Positions 32,161 through 43,500 of a DNA stretch of 54,100 nucleotides are shown here, one piece after another. Location of the stretch: contig JAILEU010000125.1 of assembly GCA_024697785.1 (NCBI GenBank), positions 1 to 54,100 of the forward strand, in the 5' to 3' direction. Under the pieces are notes generated by a model. The model was not told the DNA's origin. It searched no databases and saw only the letters and a program-made list of their open reading frames with translations. This stretch comes from Bacteroidaceae bacterium (GTDB lineage: Bacteria > Bacteroidota > Bacteroidia > Bacteroidales > Bacteroidaceae). A program made the position numbers and the translations under genes. The stretch's first letter is position 1, and each line of letters starts with the position of its first letter.

Positions 32161-34533
32161 TCACTCTTTCTCTTTCGGCACGGTCACCTTCACTTCGTTC
32201 GACGGGGTTGTGCGACGTCCGTCCTCGAAGAGGATTTCAAGACGATAGACCGTGCTTTCGCCTGGTTTCATGCGGCGGTCCTCAAAGCTCCTCTGATCGC
32301 TCTTGATGGAACGATAGGGACGGAAGAAGTCCTCGCCCTCTAACTGGCGCGAGAGCACGTAGTGATAGGGTGCCACGATGGGCAGTTCCTCAGGAGCGTC
32401 CCATGCCAGCACAACCCGTTTCTTATCTTCTCGCCATCCTCCGTCGAGCTTGATGGGGACATCAAACATGCGTTGACCTTGGAAAAGGTAGCACGTCTGC
32501 ATGGAAAGGCCCGTGCTGACACCCGTCATGTTGATGGCTTCAATGGCGTAGTAGTACCGCTGCGTCTGATTCGGTTCCGGCCTATCCACCACTTCAATGG
32601 TTGACTTGCCATTCACCTCATCTTGATAGTAGGTTTGTATCATCGTCCATTGTGCTTCGTTGCTCAGGCGGCGGAACACGCGCACCTTGTCCAGATCCTT
32701 CTCGGGCGAGATGACCCAACGCATATAGATGCTGTCCTGCGTCACCCACGACGTGTCGATGAAGCACTCCGACGGAGCATTGAAGTTCGGGCGTACCACA
32801 CGCAGCGGCTCGGTGAACTCCGAGTTGTTACCCGCCCAGTCGATGGTGCGTACCTTATAGTATTTGAAGGGGTGGTTTACTTCCAGCGAAAGCGTATCCT
32901 TGAACAATGTGTCCTGATGCTGCTGCTGGTTCGGCACAAGCACGAAGGTATGCGTGGTGTCGTTAGCCGTAAACACCTCGTAATAGTATGTATCCGGAGA
33001 ACGCGAAGGTGCCCAGCCCAAGGTAACAACACCTTCGGCAGAGACAATGCCACGAAGATTGGTGGGCGGAACGGGCGGCTCCAGATCTTCGATACGCATG
33101 GGCATCGGCATGGCATAGGTCATGTTCATGGCCGAGTCAACCGCCGCAATGGTCACCATACCCGTGTTCAATCCGCGTACATCCACCACGACGCTGCTGT
33201 CGGTCGGAGCCAGCACACGATCCTTTATCAACGGCACCCAACGTCCGCCGTAAAGGGCAGAGTCGGCCGTGTTCACGCGGTCTTCCTCGCCAAGACTTTC
33301 CATATCATCAGGAGCGCCGTACTGGTAGAAGGGGATATAGCCGAGTAGGTCGGGTTCAAGACTCTCCTTTGCCCAGTCGATACGGGCAGTGATGGTAGTA
33401 TCGCCACGATTGATGGTGATGAGCTTGATGCGGGGCGGTACAGGAGGAATCAGGTCGGGCATCACCACTTCATGCTCGGGGCCAGGAGCAGACTTGTCGC
33501 CAAAAGAGTCATAACCACGCAGGCGGTACATGTAGGTTCCTGGCTCCATGTTCGTATCGGCAAAGAGACTGGGAGGATAGTCACCCTCAAACATATCCAT
33601 GGTCATAGACATGTAAGGTTTTTCGTTCAGCACCACCCAGTCTTTCTGTCCCTTCTTGCGTCGTTCAATGTCGAAAGCACTATACTCGTCCGTATAAGGC
33701 CAGGTGAGCATGACGACATCAGCAGAGGCTATGGAGTCAGTCAATTCCAAGGTACAAGGCTTGGGTTCGTAAGGTTTGTTCTCCACATAAATTAAAGCGG
33801 GAGTCACCTGAAGCACATCTGGCGAAAGGTTGGGGGTAAGATAATAGCCGTATTCCACATCGCGTTTAACATCCTTATCCACATAACGCAGACCCATCGC
33901 CGCCGCAATGTCGCGACGCCGTTCGGCAATCACCATAGCCATGCCGAAAATATTCTGTTGCTCCTCATAGACCTCCATAATGGAACCAGCAGATCCAGGA
34001 GCCGACCGGGTATTCCCCATTTTTGTCCCTTCACCGAAGATGGTCTGCATGGCAGCAAAGGCCATCGTATCCGTATCCGAGAAGAGTTTGGCAAACTCAT
34101 ACTTGTTCATCGGTTTCAGCAGGGCAATGGTATCGTTCATCACCTCGTTGGTGATGTCACTACGAACTAAATAGACTCCAGTACCGTTAAGAAATTTCCA
34201 TGGAACATACTCGTCAGGTGCCCAACGAATGACAATGCTATCGCCATAGGCACGGGCCAACACCTGAAGACGGAATCGTATCTCCTCTGTCTCGCCAGCA
34301 ATGCTGTCCTCCATGGCATGAATCTGCTGATAGAGATTGTACAACGTATCTAACGGCACATTGAGGGTGTCGATAGCGTTTTCGTTGAAAATGACTGGTG
34401 TCTGTGACCCACCTGGTTCACCCTTGTCCTCGCCCTTAGTTGTCACAACCTGTCCAAAAGTGGGAACGACGCTGGACAAACCCAGCAGGATAGCTGACAG
34501 AAAACCAATACGCATTAAAAACATTCTTTTCAT
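32161..34533 (-). CDS. Secreted fibronectin-type-III-like repeat protein
   Basis: A 790-residue exported protein (791 codons with stop) from the ATG at 34533 (MKRMFLMRIGFLSAILLG...PTFGQ); an alternative ATG six codons upstream (34551) sits nine bases after the giant gene's stop codon. The mature N-terminal third (TLNVPLDTLYNLYQQI...) has no recognised fold. From about 250 on there are several FN3-like domains, seen as SADVVMLTWPYTDEYSAFDIERR, then VVTLGWAPSRSPDTYYYEVF, IYMRWVISPEKDLDKVRVFRR and RVVLAWDAPEELPIVAPYHYVLSR, each with the Trp and Tyr pattern and PPVPP-type joints. It ends in NEVKVTVPKEKE without a sorting tail. It is most likely co-transcribed with the giant gene and part of the same surface structure. 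Confidence 0.82.
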   Translation of the reverse strand: MKRMFLMRIGFLSAILLGLSSVVPTFGQVVTTKGEDKGEPGGSQTPVIFNENAIDTLNVPLDTLYNLYQQIHAMEDSIAGETEEIRFRLQVLARAYGDSIVIRWAPDEYVPWKFLNGTGVYLVRSDITNEVMNDTIALLKPMNKYEFAKLFSDTDTMAFAAMQTIFGEGTKMGNTRSAPGSAGSIMEVYEEQQNIFGMAMVIAERRRDIAAAMGLRYVDKDVKRDVEYGYYLTPNLSPDVLQVTPALIYVENKPYEPKPCTLELTDSIASADVVMLTWPYTDEYSAFDIERRKKGQKDWVVLNEKPYMSMTMDMFEGDYPPSLFADTNMEPGTYMYRLRGYDSFGDKSAPGPEHEVVMPDLIPPVPPRIKLITINRGDTTITARIDWAKESLEPDLLGYIPFYQYGAPDDMESLGEEDRVNTADSALYGGRWVPLIKDRVLAPTDSSVVVDVRGLNTGMVTIAAVDSAMNMTYAMPMPMRIEDLEPPVPPTNLRGIVSAEGVVTLGWAPSRSPDTYYYEVFTANDTTHTFVLVPNQQQHQDTLFKDTLSLEVNHPFKYYKVRTIDWAGNNSEFTEPLRVVRPNFNAPSECFIDTSWVTQDSIYMRWVISPEKDLDKVRVFRRLSNEAQWTMIQTYYQDEVNGKSTIEVVDRPEPNQTQRYYYAIEAINMTGVSTGLSMQTCYLFQGQRMFDVPIKLDGGWREDKKRVVLAWDAPEELPIVAPYHYVLSRQLEGEDFFRPYRSIKSDQRSFEDRRMKPGESTVYRLEILFEDGRRTTPSNEVKVTVPKEKE

Positions 34534-34560
34534 ATTCGTTGACATTTTCATTTTTCGTTT

Positions 34561-37500
34561 TTATTTCCAATTTACGGGGAAGCTGTTACCCAGATACCAA
34601 GTCCAACTAGATGTATAGTTTTTTAGGGGGGTTTCCCATACTGTTGTATATGTGTACTTGCTGGGATTTGTTCGTACCGTATATTCTCGAGTCTTGATAT
34701 TATACCCATTGCAACGATAATATTCATGGGTCACAGACTTGAGATTATTGCAGTACCAATCATATTTAAAGCGAAAGTTCATGTTACTCCACCCGCCCTT
34801 CGAATAGCTGGTTATACCCAAAGCGACCTGATCGGGGCCATAAAAGAAACGCGAATTAGAAGGATAGCCAGGGAAATAGTCATCCCAGTCACCCTTACCT
34901 CTATCCACCATCCACTCAGCCTGATAGAGAAATCCAACCTGAATGGCAGGGCATTTGATATAAGTACCACCCAATTGAGTGTTACAGGTCTTCCAATCGT
35001 TGAACGTTGTCTTGATGGTACTCTTACTCTTATCCCAGAGGAGATAATAGAACTTACGTATATCATTCTCCAGCGTGTGCATATCAGTCAACATTTCCTT
35101 GATGGCATCAATGGAAGTGTATATTGACTGATACGAACTGCTTTTGCCAATATTCTTATACAGACAGTCGTTGTATGAAGGAGTGTTGTATCCTACAGCC
35201 ACAGCCTTAATGAAGTTCGAGGCCTCATTGTAGCTATAAGACACTGCACTTGTTCTGTATTTCGCCAACGATTTAGGTTCAGAATAATAGTATTTGCCAT
35301 CATCACCCTTATACATTTCATACCTGTAATTATATTTAGCAGAACCACTCTGATAAGTAACATTGGCATATTTTCCCCTGTTCGTATAACCTATGGTATG
35401 TTCTACGATATTGGATCCGTTCGCACGGCCACGATACCAGCCAGACCGTTCAGGGAAAGAAATTTTCAGTGAAGCTGGACTACTAAAGCCTTTATCCCAG
35501 TACCCACTCTTGCTGGAAACCTCACGACCGTTAAATAATGCATATCCCCCCATGTAAGCCAACCATACATAAGGATCATAGAGATAATAAGCAGTATTAT
35601 TCAATAAATCAATGTCAGTCTTAGTCGCTAAAGTTTTGGGATCGTAACTCGTATTATTGTAGGTGAACTTCGTCGGACGCATACCCTCAAGTTTACTATC
35701 TAAGATGTCATATGAACCAGAAGAGGAAGTTCCATCTGCTTTCATACGGTTTTTTGCCCATTCGTTGAAATCCCTCTGTATCAAATAAGTACTGAAATCC
35801 AAATTCCAAGTATAAATCTCGCTGGCAAAAGTCGTGAGGTTTATATTCTGTTTCTTGAGTTTCATCTTTTCGGCTTCCCCTTCGTTCTCCATCAAGCCCT
35901 TCTGCTCCATCTCCTTATAGAAGTTGGCCATGAAAGCTTGAAGGCTATACGTATCACCATTGCCCTCCGTGCCATCTTTGCCAGTTGCCGTCAGGTATTC
36001 CTCAGCCTTTCCTTTAAGCTCGGCTTCTTCCGTTGATGTCTCTACCTCTTTTTGGGCCTCCAGCATGGCATTATCAAACTTTTTCTGATCCACCTGCATA
36101 ATAATCACACGATGGGGATACGTTTTAAAATCATTTGGCTTCCCTTCATAAGCAGACTTATAAATGTCGAGAGAAAGTTCCAGCCAATGATAGTCCCCAC
36201 TCTTCTTGAATGCAACAGGAATGGTTGCCAGTTTACTATTTTCTAGTGATTTCGTATCCACGTGCATAGTGGCACCAGATGTTCCAGAAGAAACGTTCGT
36301 CGTTTTGCCTGCCTTAAAATAAGCGTTAGAAAGGATGTTGTTGGCTGCCGAGTATGGATCATTAGCCGGTACACTGCTGACTGCGGGTGTTGCTGGAGGT
36401 TCGGGAGTCACGGACGCCTCGCCTGCCGTGCTGAAGGAGGGGTATGTCCCTCCATTCAGCATAGCAGAAGCACTGTTAATGACACTCCCTGCGGGAATCG
36501 TCGGTTTGGGCTTGGGTTTAGGCATGGAAGCATTCATCATGCCGGCTACCTTCGCCACTACAGCTGCACCTGCAGGACCGTCGGGGGTCTCAGGCTTCTT
36601 GGGAGTCTCCGGAGTACTTGGAGTACTTAGGGCACTCGGATTTTCCGAAGCCATCAGCTCGAATGCCTCGGCCACACCAGGCACCGTGCTGCGGAAGGTG
36701 GCTGCGGCATAGACAGGAGCCACCTCTTCTGCACCGTTCAGCATCGTAGGCAGGGTCGTCATCGTCAGATGCTTGCCCTTCTTGCCGTTAGCCGCCTCAC
36801 GGGCTTTCTTGGCATGATCGGCTGCACTCTTCACCTTGTCTTCATACATACTGGTCGATGGAGCCTGGTACCTCTTTCCCTTCTTGTTATTGGCTGCAGT
36901 ACGAGCGCTCGATGCAGCCGTATTTGTACGCGACTTGTCGCCGTTAATCGAACTGCGCTGAGCAGAAGTCAATTTAGCATTATAGGTGTACCCCTTGATG
37001 TGTTTGTTGGCATCCTCAGCAATGGTAGCCATGCGCGAAGCGTAGTCGTAGTCTTGCACGTTGCTTGCAGTGGCAGAAGCATTTTTCCTTGCATTTTCTG
37101 CCACATTACATAAGTAGGTAGCCACGTTGACCATATAACTGCCATGCGAGCTTTTCCTATACCTGAGATTATTTGCCGCATTGTAATAGTGACCAGCCAA
37201 GACCTTCTCATCCTGTATCTGCACATAATTGAGGTGGCTGTCGGCAATGCCCTTGCTTTCTTCGGCAAGTTTCTTGATATCTTCGTACAGACTCTTTACC
37301 TGATTGAAACGACTGTCTAACGAATTTTGGTTGTTCTCCGTCAACATCAGCCCTGTATAATAGCGCATGTTGTAGAATTTATTGGAGACCGTGCTACGGT
37401 TTGTTGCCAGCTTATCCAAATTCTTTTTGTATGAGGCTGAACGCTTATCAGCATAATCCTTCAGCATATTGCTGGCTGCCTCAGCATAAGAAGCCATTAA

Positions 37501-40500
37501 ATTGGCATAAGTCTCATCCTGCAAAGAAGCATCGGAAGAGGCGGCAAAAGACCTAGCCGTGCTAGCAGCACCGTTCAAGTAATTGGCCACATAGCTTGCC
37601 TCTGTACTATTGTTAGGATGACGTAAATAATAGGCTGCATTCTTAAAGTGGCTGTCTACCAATTTCTTGATATCACGAATCATATAGGTGTAGATATGGT
37701 CGCTCTTGATTTCGTTAGCAGAAGCAAGGGCTTGATCAATTTCCGTAGAATATTTCTTCACGACATCGTAATCGGTTTCAAGCTGGACAGAAGAGCCTCT
37801 AGACATCATCCCGGTTATTCTATTACGCATGCTGGTGAAAGAACTCATGGCTTTGAGGGCAAAAGCCTTAACTCTATATCCAACAGCGCTATTGACGGCG
37901 TTGCGGTAGTTTTCCATCGCCGCATCGGCATTGGTGCGGCAGTCCTTCACAATCTGGCGCATCTGGTCGGCACCGGCCGTCTTGTTCATCTCGCCCGTAT
38001 GACGTGCAGTGTAACGTTGTACATCAGCAGCAATGTCGGCCACGTCATTGGCCTTATTGTAGGCAAAGGCATAGGCATTCTCCTCCTTTACACGGAGATC
38101 CTGTACCTTAGCTGCATTGTCATTCGTCGATGAAGTCTTGCCCATTTCTGTGGCGGTTGCACTGGCCGCTTTCATGGCATCCGAAGCTGCCGTGCGGGCA
38201 ACGGTAAATGCCACGCTAGAGGCGTTTTTCTTTTCCTTGGCATATTCGAGCGTCAACTTCTCACTGGCAAAGATTGCGGATTCGATGGCGTTGTAGGCCT
38301 TCTTGGCACGTTCGAACTCACTACCGTTGTTCGTAGCCTTTTCTGCTTCGGCAAAGGCAGAAATGGCAGGGTTGTAGTAATTCGACTTCACGTAGCTGTA
38401 GCTCCGCGATACCTCGGGTGTTTTATCCATATAGCTATTAACAGCCTTCAACAAGTTTTCCAGTCGCGTTGCCACAATATTCACCTTCTGAGTGTTTTCA
38501 ACGTGTGCGACAAAATTGGTCATTGCTTTCAAAGAGTCGGCATAGTCATCGCAAAGTTGAATCACCTCCTTTGACATGTAATACTCCGGATAAATGCCAA
38601 CCTGCTTACGATAGGAATCGAACTGCCCCTTAAGGAACCCGTTCATTGAATTCAACCGACTTTTCTTAAGAGTCAAACTATTTTTGGGATTTCGGATATC
38701 CTTACAATAGTTATTCTTCGCATTGTCGAAAGATTTCTTCGCGTTGTCGCGAACCGTAGATATTGTTTTTGCACTTTCATAGTCAGCCTTGATCTTACTA
38801 TATGGATCTTTCAACTGAAGGTATAGGGCCTTTAGTTCATTTAATTCTACTGTTGTTGGGAACGAAGTGAAACCACTATGCAGACTCGACCATGCCTCAT
38901 TCATCTTTTTATCATACGTATCTATGTATTGTTCATAATGATACAAAGGCATTTGGTGTCGATTATCATATATTTTTTTATTACCCTGACGTATCTCGCC
39001 ATCGTTAAGGCAGCGCTGCATGGCCTCAAACGTATTCTGCATGGATTCTTTATTCTCCTTTGCTTTGTTCTGAATCTGCTTACTATTGTTAGGAATGTTC
39101 GACGCGCCTTGATAGACATATCGGATATCCGCATCCTTTGGTGAAGGATAGTAATAATTCTTCATGGCATCCGTCAGGTCACTCTTAAGGGAGGTGAGTG
39201 AGGATGTCACCGATGAAAGTTTGCTCTTCAGACTGGAAGATTCGGAATTAATCATGGCTTGATAGTACTCGATGGCTTTCTCAAGGCTATTGAAACCTGT
39301 AGGTATCCACTTCAACGGGAAGTAGTTCGCTGCTTTACTTGCTCCCACGATCTGGGCAGCGGAAGTCATGGCATTGCTGAGTATCGCCGTGAAGCGCTGG
39401 ACGCGCTCGCGGTTGACGCCATAATACCTGAAGGTCTTATTTTGATAGGTATAATAATCACCCTGATTATCGTGCTGCACAAATGGGTCAACCTGTGTTT
39501 CTATCACTTGACCTAGACTATTCACCTTGATAGTATAATCAACCTTGCCATTTTCATCGACATAGTAGTAGTCCTTACCCGACTTGTAAGTATCTACACG
39601 TACCACAGCATCTACAGGCACCCAATTACCATTCACCTTTTTCTCAAAACGAGCCATGAGTTTGTATTTCGAGGTGTTAAATATATCGTCTCCCGCTTTG
39701 GTACGGTCAACCTTCATGTGAATTTGTGGATTCTCCAGCTCATTCCTGTAGAATCGTCTTCCACCCGCCTGCTGAGGAAGGGTCATAGCAATTTGATCTC
39801 CCTCCATCAGGTTGTTGGGTAATGCCCCCGTATGGAAGTAACGGACAATCGTGTCATTCCAAGGCCTGCTAACATTCTTATAATTAGTTGATTCGTCATT
39901 ATAAACTGGATCCACTTCTTTTCCATTGCGGATTTCCTTGCAGTAGCCCATCTGCGTTACACGATAGTAACGGTTCTGCTCCAGCATGCCTCCAGCAATG
40001 ACATACGTATAAGCTTCCTGATTAGAAGATCTGTAGTTGAAGTAATCGGTCCTCTTTTCACTATTATTCATGTTTGTATTGGGCCACGACTCGAAGGTAC
40101 CCGTAGGCCTCAAGTAGAACTTGTAGGAGCGCATGGCGTTGGCGGCATAACTTGCAGGGTCGCCATCCTTACCCGCCATACGATTAGCTGTATTCTCGTC
40201 AACAAGGTCGAGACGGGTTCCAATCTTCATGTTGGTGGTGAAGCCTGAGGTAGCAAAACAGGAGATAGCTTCGTCATTCCATCCTGGAGCCTGTTTCTCG
40301 TTTTTACCCTTATATTCCTGTCCTGGAGTCATATCCTCAAATATCTTGATATCGTCCAGGGGATTACCCGCATCAGGGATACAGACATCACCCAGCTCGA
40401 AGGTCAGCGAGCCGTTGAATTTGATAAGGCCACCAAAGAGCTTACATGTAGCCTTGACCTTACCATAGAGCCACGACGGGTTGGGGAAGCCGCCTTTCAG

Positions 40501-43500
40501 GATAGCACCGACACCGACATCAATGAGCGACCAGTCGCCCTTGTAAATCCAGAGATCGATAATCAGACCCATTTCGCCCTTGGCCATAGCATAAATCTGT
40601 CCCTGGCCATAGAAACCGCCCTTACCACCGGCAGGCTTGCCGTTGCATTGGCGATCCTCAAGTTGGCCAAGCACTACATCGAAGCCCGCTATCAACGTAG
40701 CCTGAGCGTAACAGATTACGGCACGGACACCCCATTCGCCACCCACCTGAGCACCGAACATGACACCGGATTTCATACCTTTGCTCTCGAATTTCTGTTT
40801 CTCAGCGTCTTGTTTTTCTTTCACAGCAGCTGCATTTGTTCCTGTTTCTGTAATGTGGCTATCCTTCGGTTTACCATAGAGGAATTGCTGAACTTCCTCC
40901 GGAATAGGAGGCAGTTTGCCATTATTGGGCAATTCGTTACCGATGCAAAGATAGGCATTCGCCCACTGCTTGCACCAAGCACCCACCTTGCCCGTCTTGC
41001 TACCGACCATAAAATCGATGAAGGTGATGGAGCAACGGTCCTTCATCATGCTTGAGGGCGTACCGTCACCCGGCTGACCAACATAAAGATGCCACTTCGT
41101 TTTATATTTCGGATCTGTACAATCATCAGGCTTCAATGTAATCTTGAAGTCAAGAGAGATATTCACGCCACAAGAAACCTTAGGCTTGCTGTCCTGAAGA
41201 TCACTCTTCTTATTGCCCTGATCACCCATCTCCTGCAAGTCGCCAAGACACTCAGGCAACTGAAGTTTCTGCCCTGTGAACTGTTCGTAGAGCTTATCCA
41301 TATCGCCACCGGCATCAACCGTAATATTGAGTTGGAAGTACTTGCCACCTTCGTTCTGAGGCATGTTCTGATAGACAATACAGCATTTGCCATTAATCAT
41401 ACCGTCATCAGACTGAGGCGCGACGCATAGTGCATGGATATCGCCTGTCATACGGAAGGTGGACAACTTGTTGCGTTGAGCATCGTAGAGGACAGTCATT
41501 TTGACCTTGGCATTAATACCGCGGTCGGAACCAACGGTGGAGATGCCCAGTCCAAACATTCCACCATGAGTGCCGTATTGAACCTTAGTTTTCCACTTTG
41601 AGGGATCCGTTTCATTGGCCTCTACTGATGCCATATCGAGCGAAGTATGGAAGAAGAATCCACCACAGATATTGTTAAGCTGGACGGGACCCATGGGGAT
41701 ACCTTGCGCACCGCCCACCTCAGCGAGGAAGTAGGCTGATGTGAATTTACCATGATCCTTGTCACTGGCAGTGAAGAAACCACCGGCCGCCTTCATATTG
41801 AAAAGGCCACCAGGCAGATTGAACTCCAGCGTTCCGGCATAGCCCTTAACCTTCTGGCCTCCTTCTTCCTTATCGACGAACTCAAGCATACCGGCGACCT
41901 TACAGCCACCGAATTCGGTGCTGAGGCCAATCTTGTCGAGCGTGGTCTTCTCGTAATCGATGTCCATCTTGTTCAAATCGACCTTTGCCCAGATGGTGAC
42001 ACCAGCCGTTGCGGAGAAGACATCGCCAACCAAGCCTACGGTACCTACAATGTTGACACCGACCAGGTCGTCCTTCTTATCCACACCGAAGTTATCCAAC
42101 GAGAACTCGAACGGGCCTAACTTCTTCGAAGGTGAGGCCAAGCCCCACGTACCCATGTCGAACCAACACTTCGGACCTTCGCAAATGGGATCGAACGTAT
42201 GGGAGAACTTCATAGCCTGTGCATCGGACTTGTTGTTGGAGTCCTTGGGCTTTTCGAAGTTAGCCACACGCATACCGGTGAAGGCAACGCCTGATATGTC
42301 GATATCAAGACTCTTCGTTATCTCTTCCGTACCGGCTATGGTGATGTGACCAGCCATCTCCAACTCGACCTTTGTCTCCTTGTCGGCATTGGTGTATTGC
42401 ACATCAAGGTGAGTGTATTTCTCATCCAAACTCACCTTCGCGAGCAAGAAGTCGAACTCCGGGTCGCCGTCGGGTTGCATGTGGAAGAGGATACGCAAGT
42501 CGCTGCCACCCGCACCCTTGTCAATCTTATCGAACGAAGTGGAGTAGTTCCACTTGCCGCCGATGAGCGGGGCTTTCACCATGCCGGTGAAGTAGGCACA
42601 GCCGAAGTCATTCTGAATGACGGAAACGCCCACCTCGTGGAGCGATATGCCCCAGCCGCCGAGCTTACCTGTCTCGACGCCGACGAGGTCGCCGCCATTG
42701 GTGCCCGCTGCTGAGATGGTGAGTGAGGCTCCGCTGTCGTCCCACAGGAACTGCTTCATAGCCACCTCGATGCGGTTGTTGCCGTCGCCCTGCTTGAAGA
42801 TGGGGGGCAGCCAGACACCAATCTTATCAAGATAAAGACCCTGCCACTTGACATTCTCCTTATCGGAGGTGATGCCGACCTTTGTCTTATCGTAGGTCTT
42901 GGGGGTGAGGTTCTTGTCGATGCCGCCCTGCGGTATGATGGGTTCGGGGAACTTGAAGCCCTTGCCGTTATCGGTCATCGAGTGATCGTAGATGAGGCCA
43001 TCGCCCGAGGGGCAGAAGGTGAAGCCCGGGGCTTCCTCGACCTCGAAGTTGTCCATCTTGAGCTGGCCAATCCAGTTGTCCCAGTCCTTGATCTTAGCCT
43101 TGATGTCGATGTGAGGACGCTGTCCTCTGAGGCGCTCGCCCTTCTCGTCGGCCTTGATGAGTCCGGGGATTTCCATGTCGGCCTCGAAGTTCAATTCCTG
43201 GAATCCCTTGTTGGTAAACGAGATGGAGCAGCCGTCGTCCATCTTCTGCAGGTCGCTCGGCGCTTTGAGGGTGAAGACGAACTGGGTGCTGGGATCCTTG
43301 ATATAGACATCAGACAGCAAGGCCATCGTAGCTCCCGTGGGCACGAACGAGTCGGGCTCGATGCAGAGTCGCGGCAGGCCGAAGACGGCCACCTGGCTGT
43401 CCGTGTAGCTGCTTTCGGGCAGGGAGAACATGCCGATGATGCTGACGGAGGCATTGGTGGGACTCCAGCGGCCGGACATAATTTGGATATCGACCGGACA

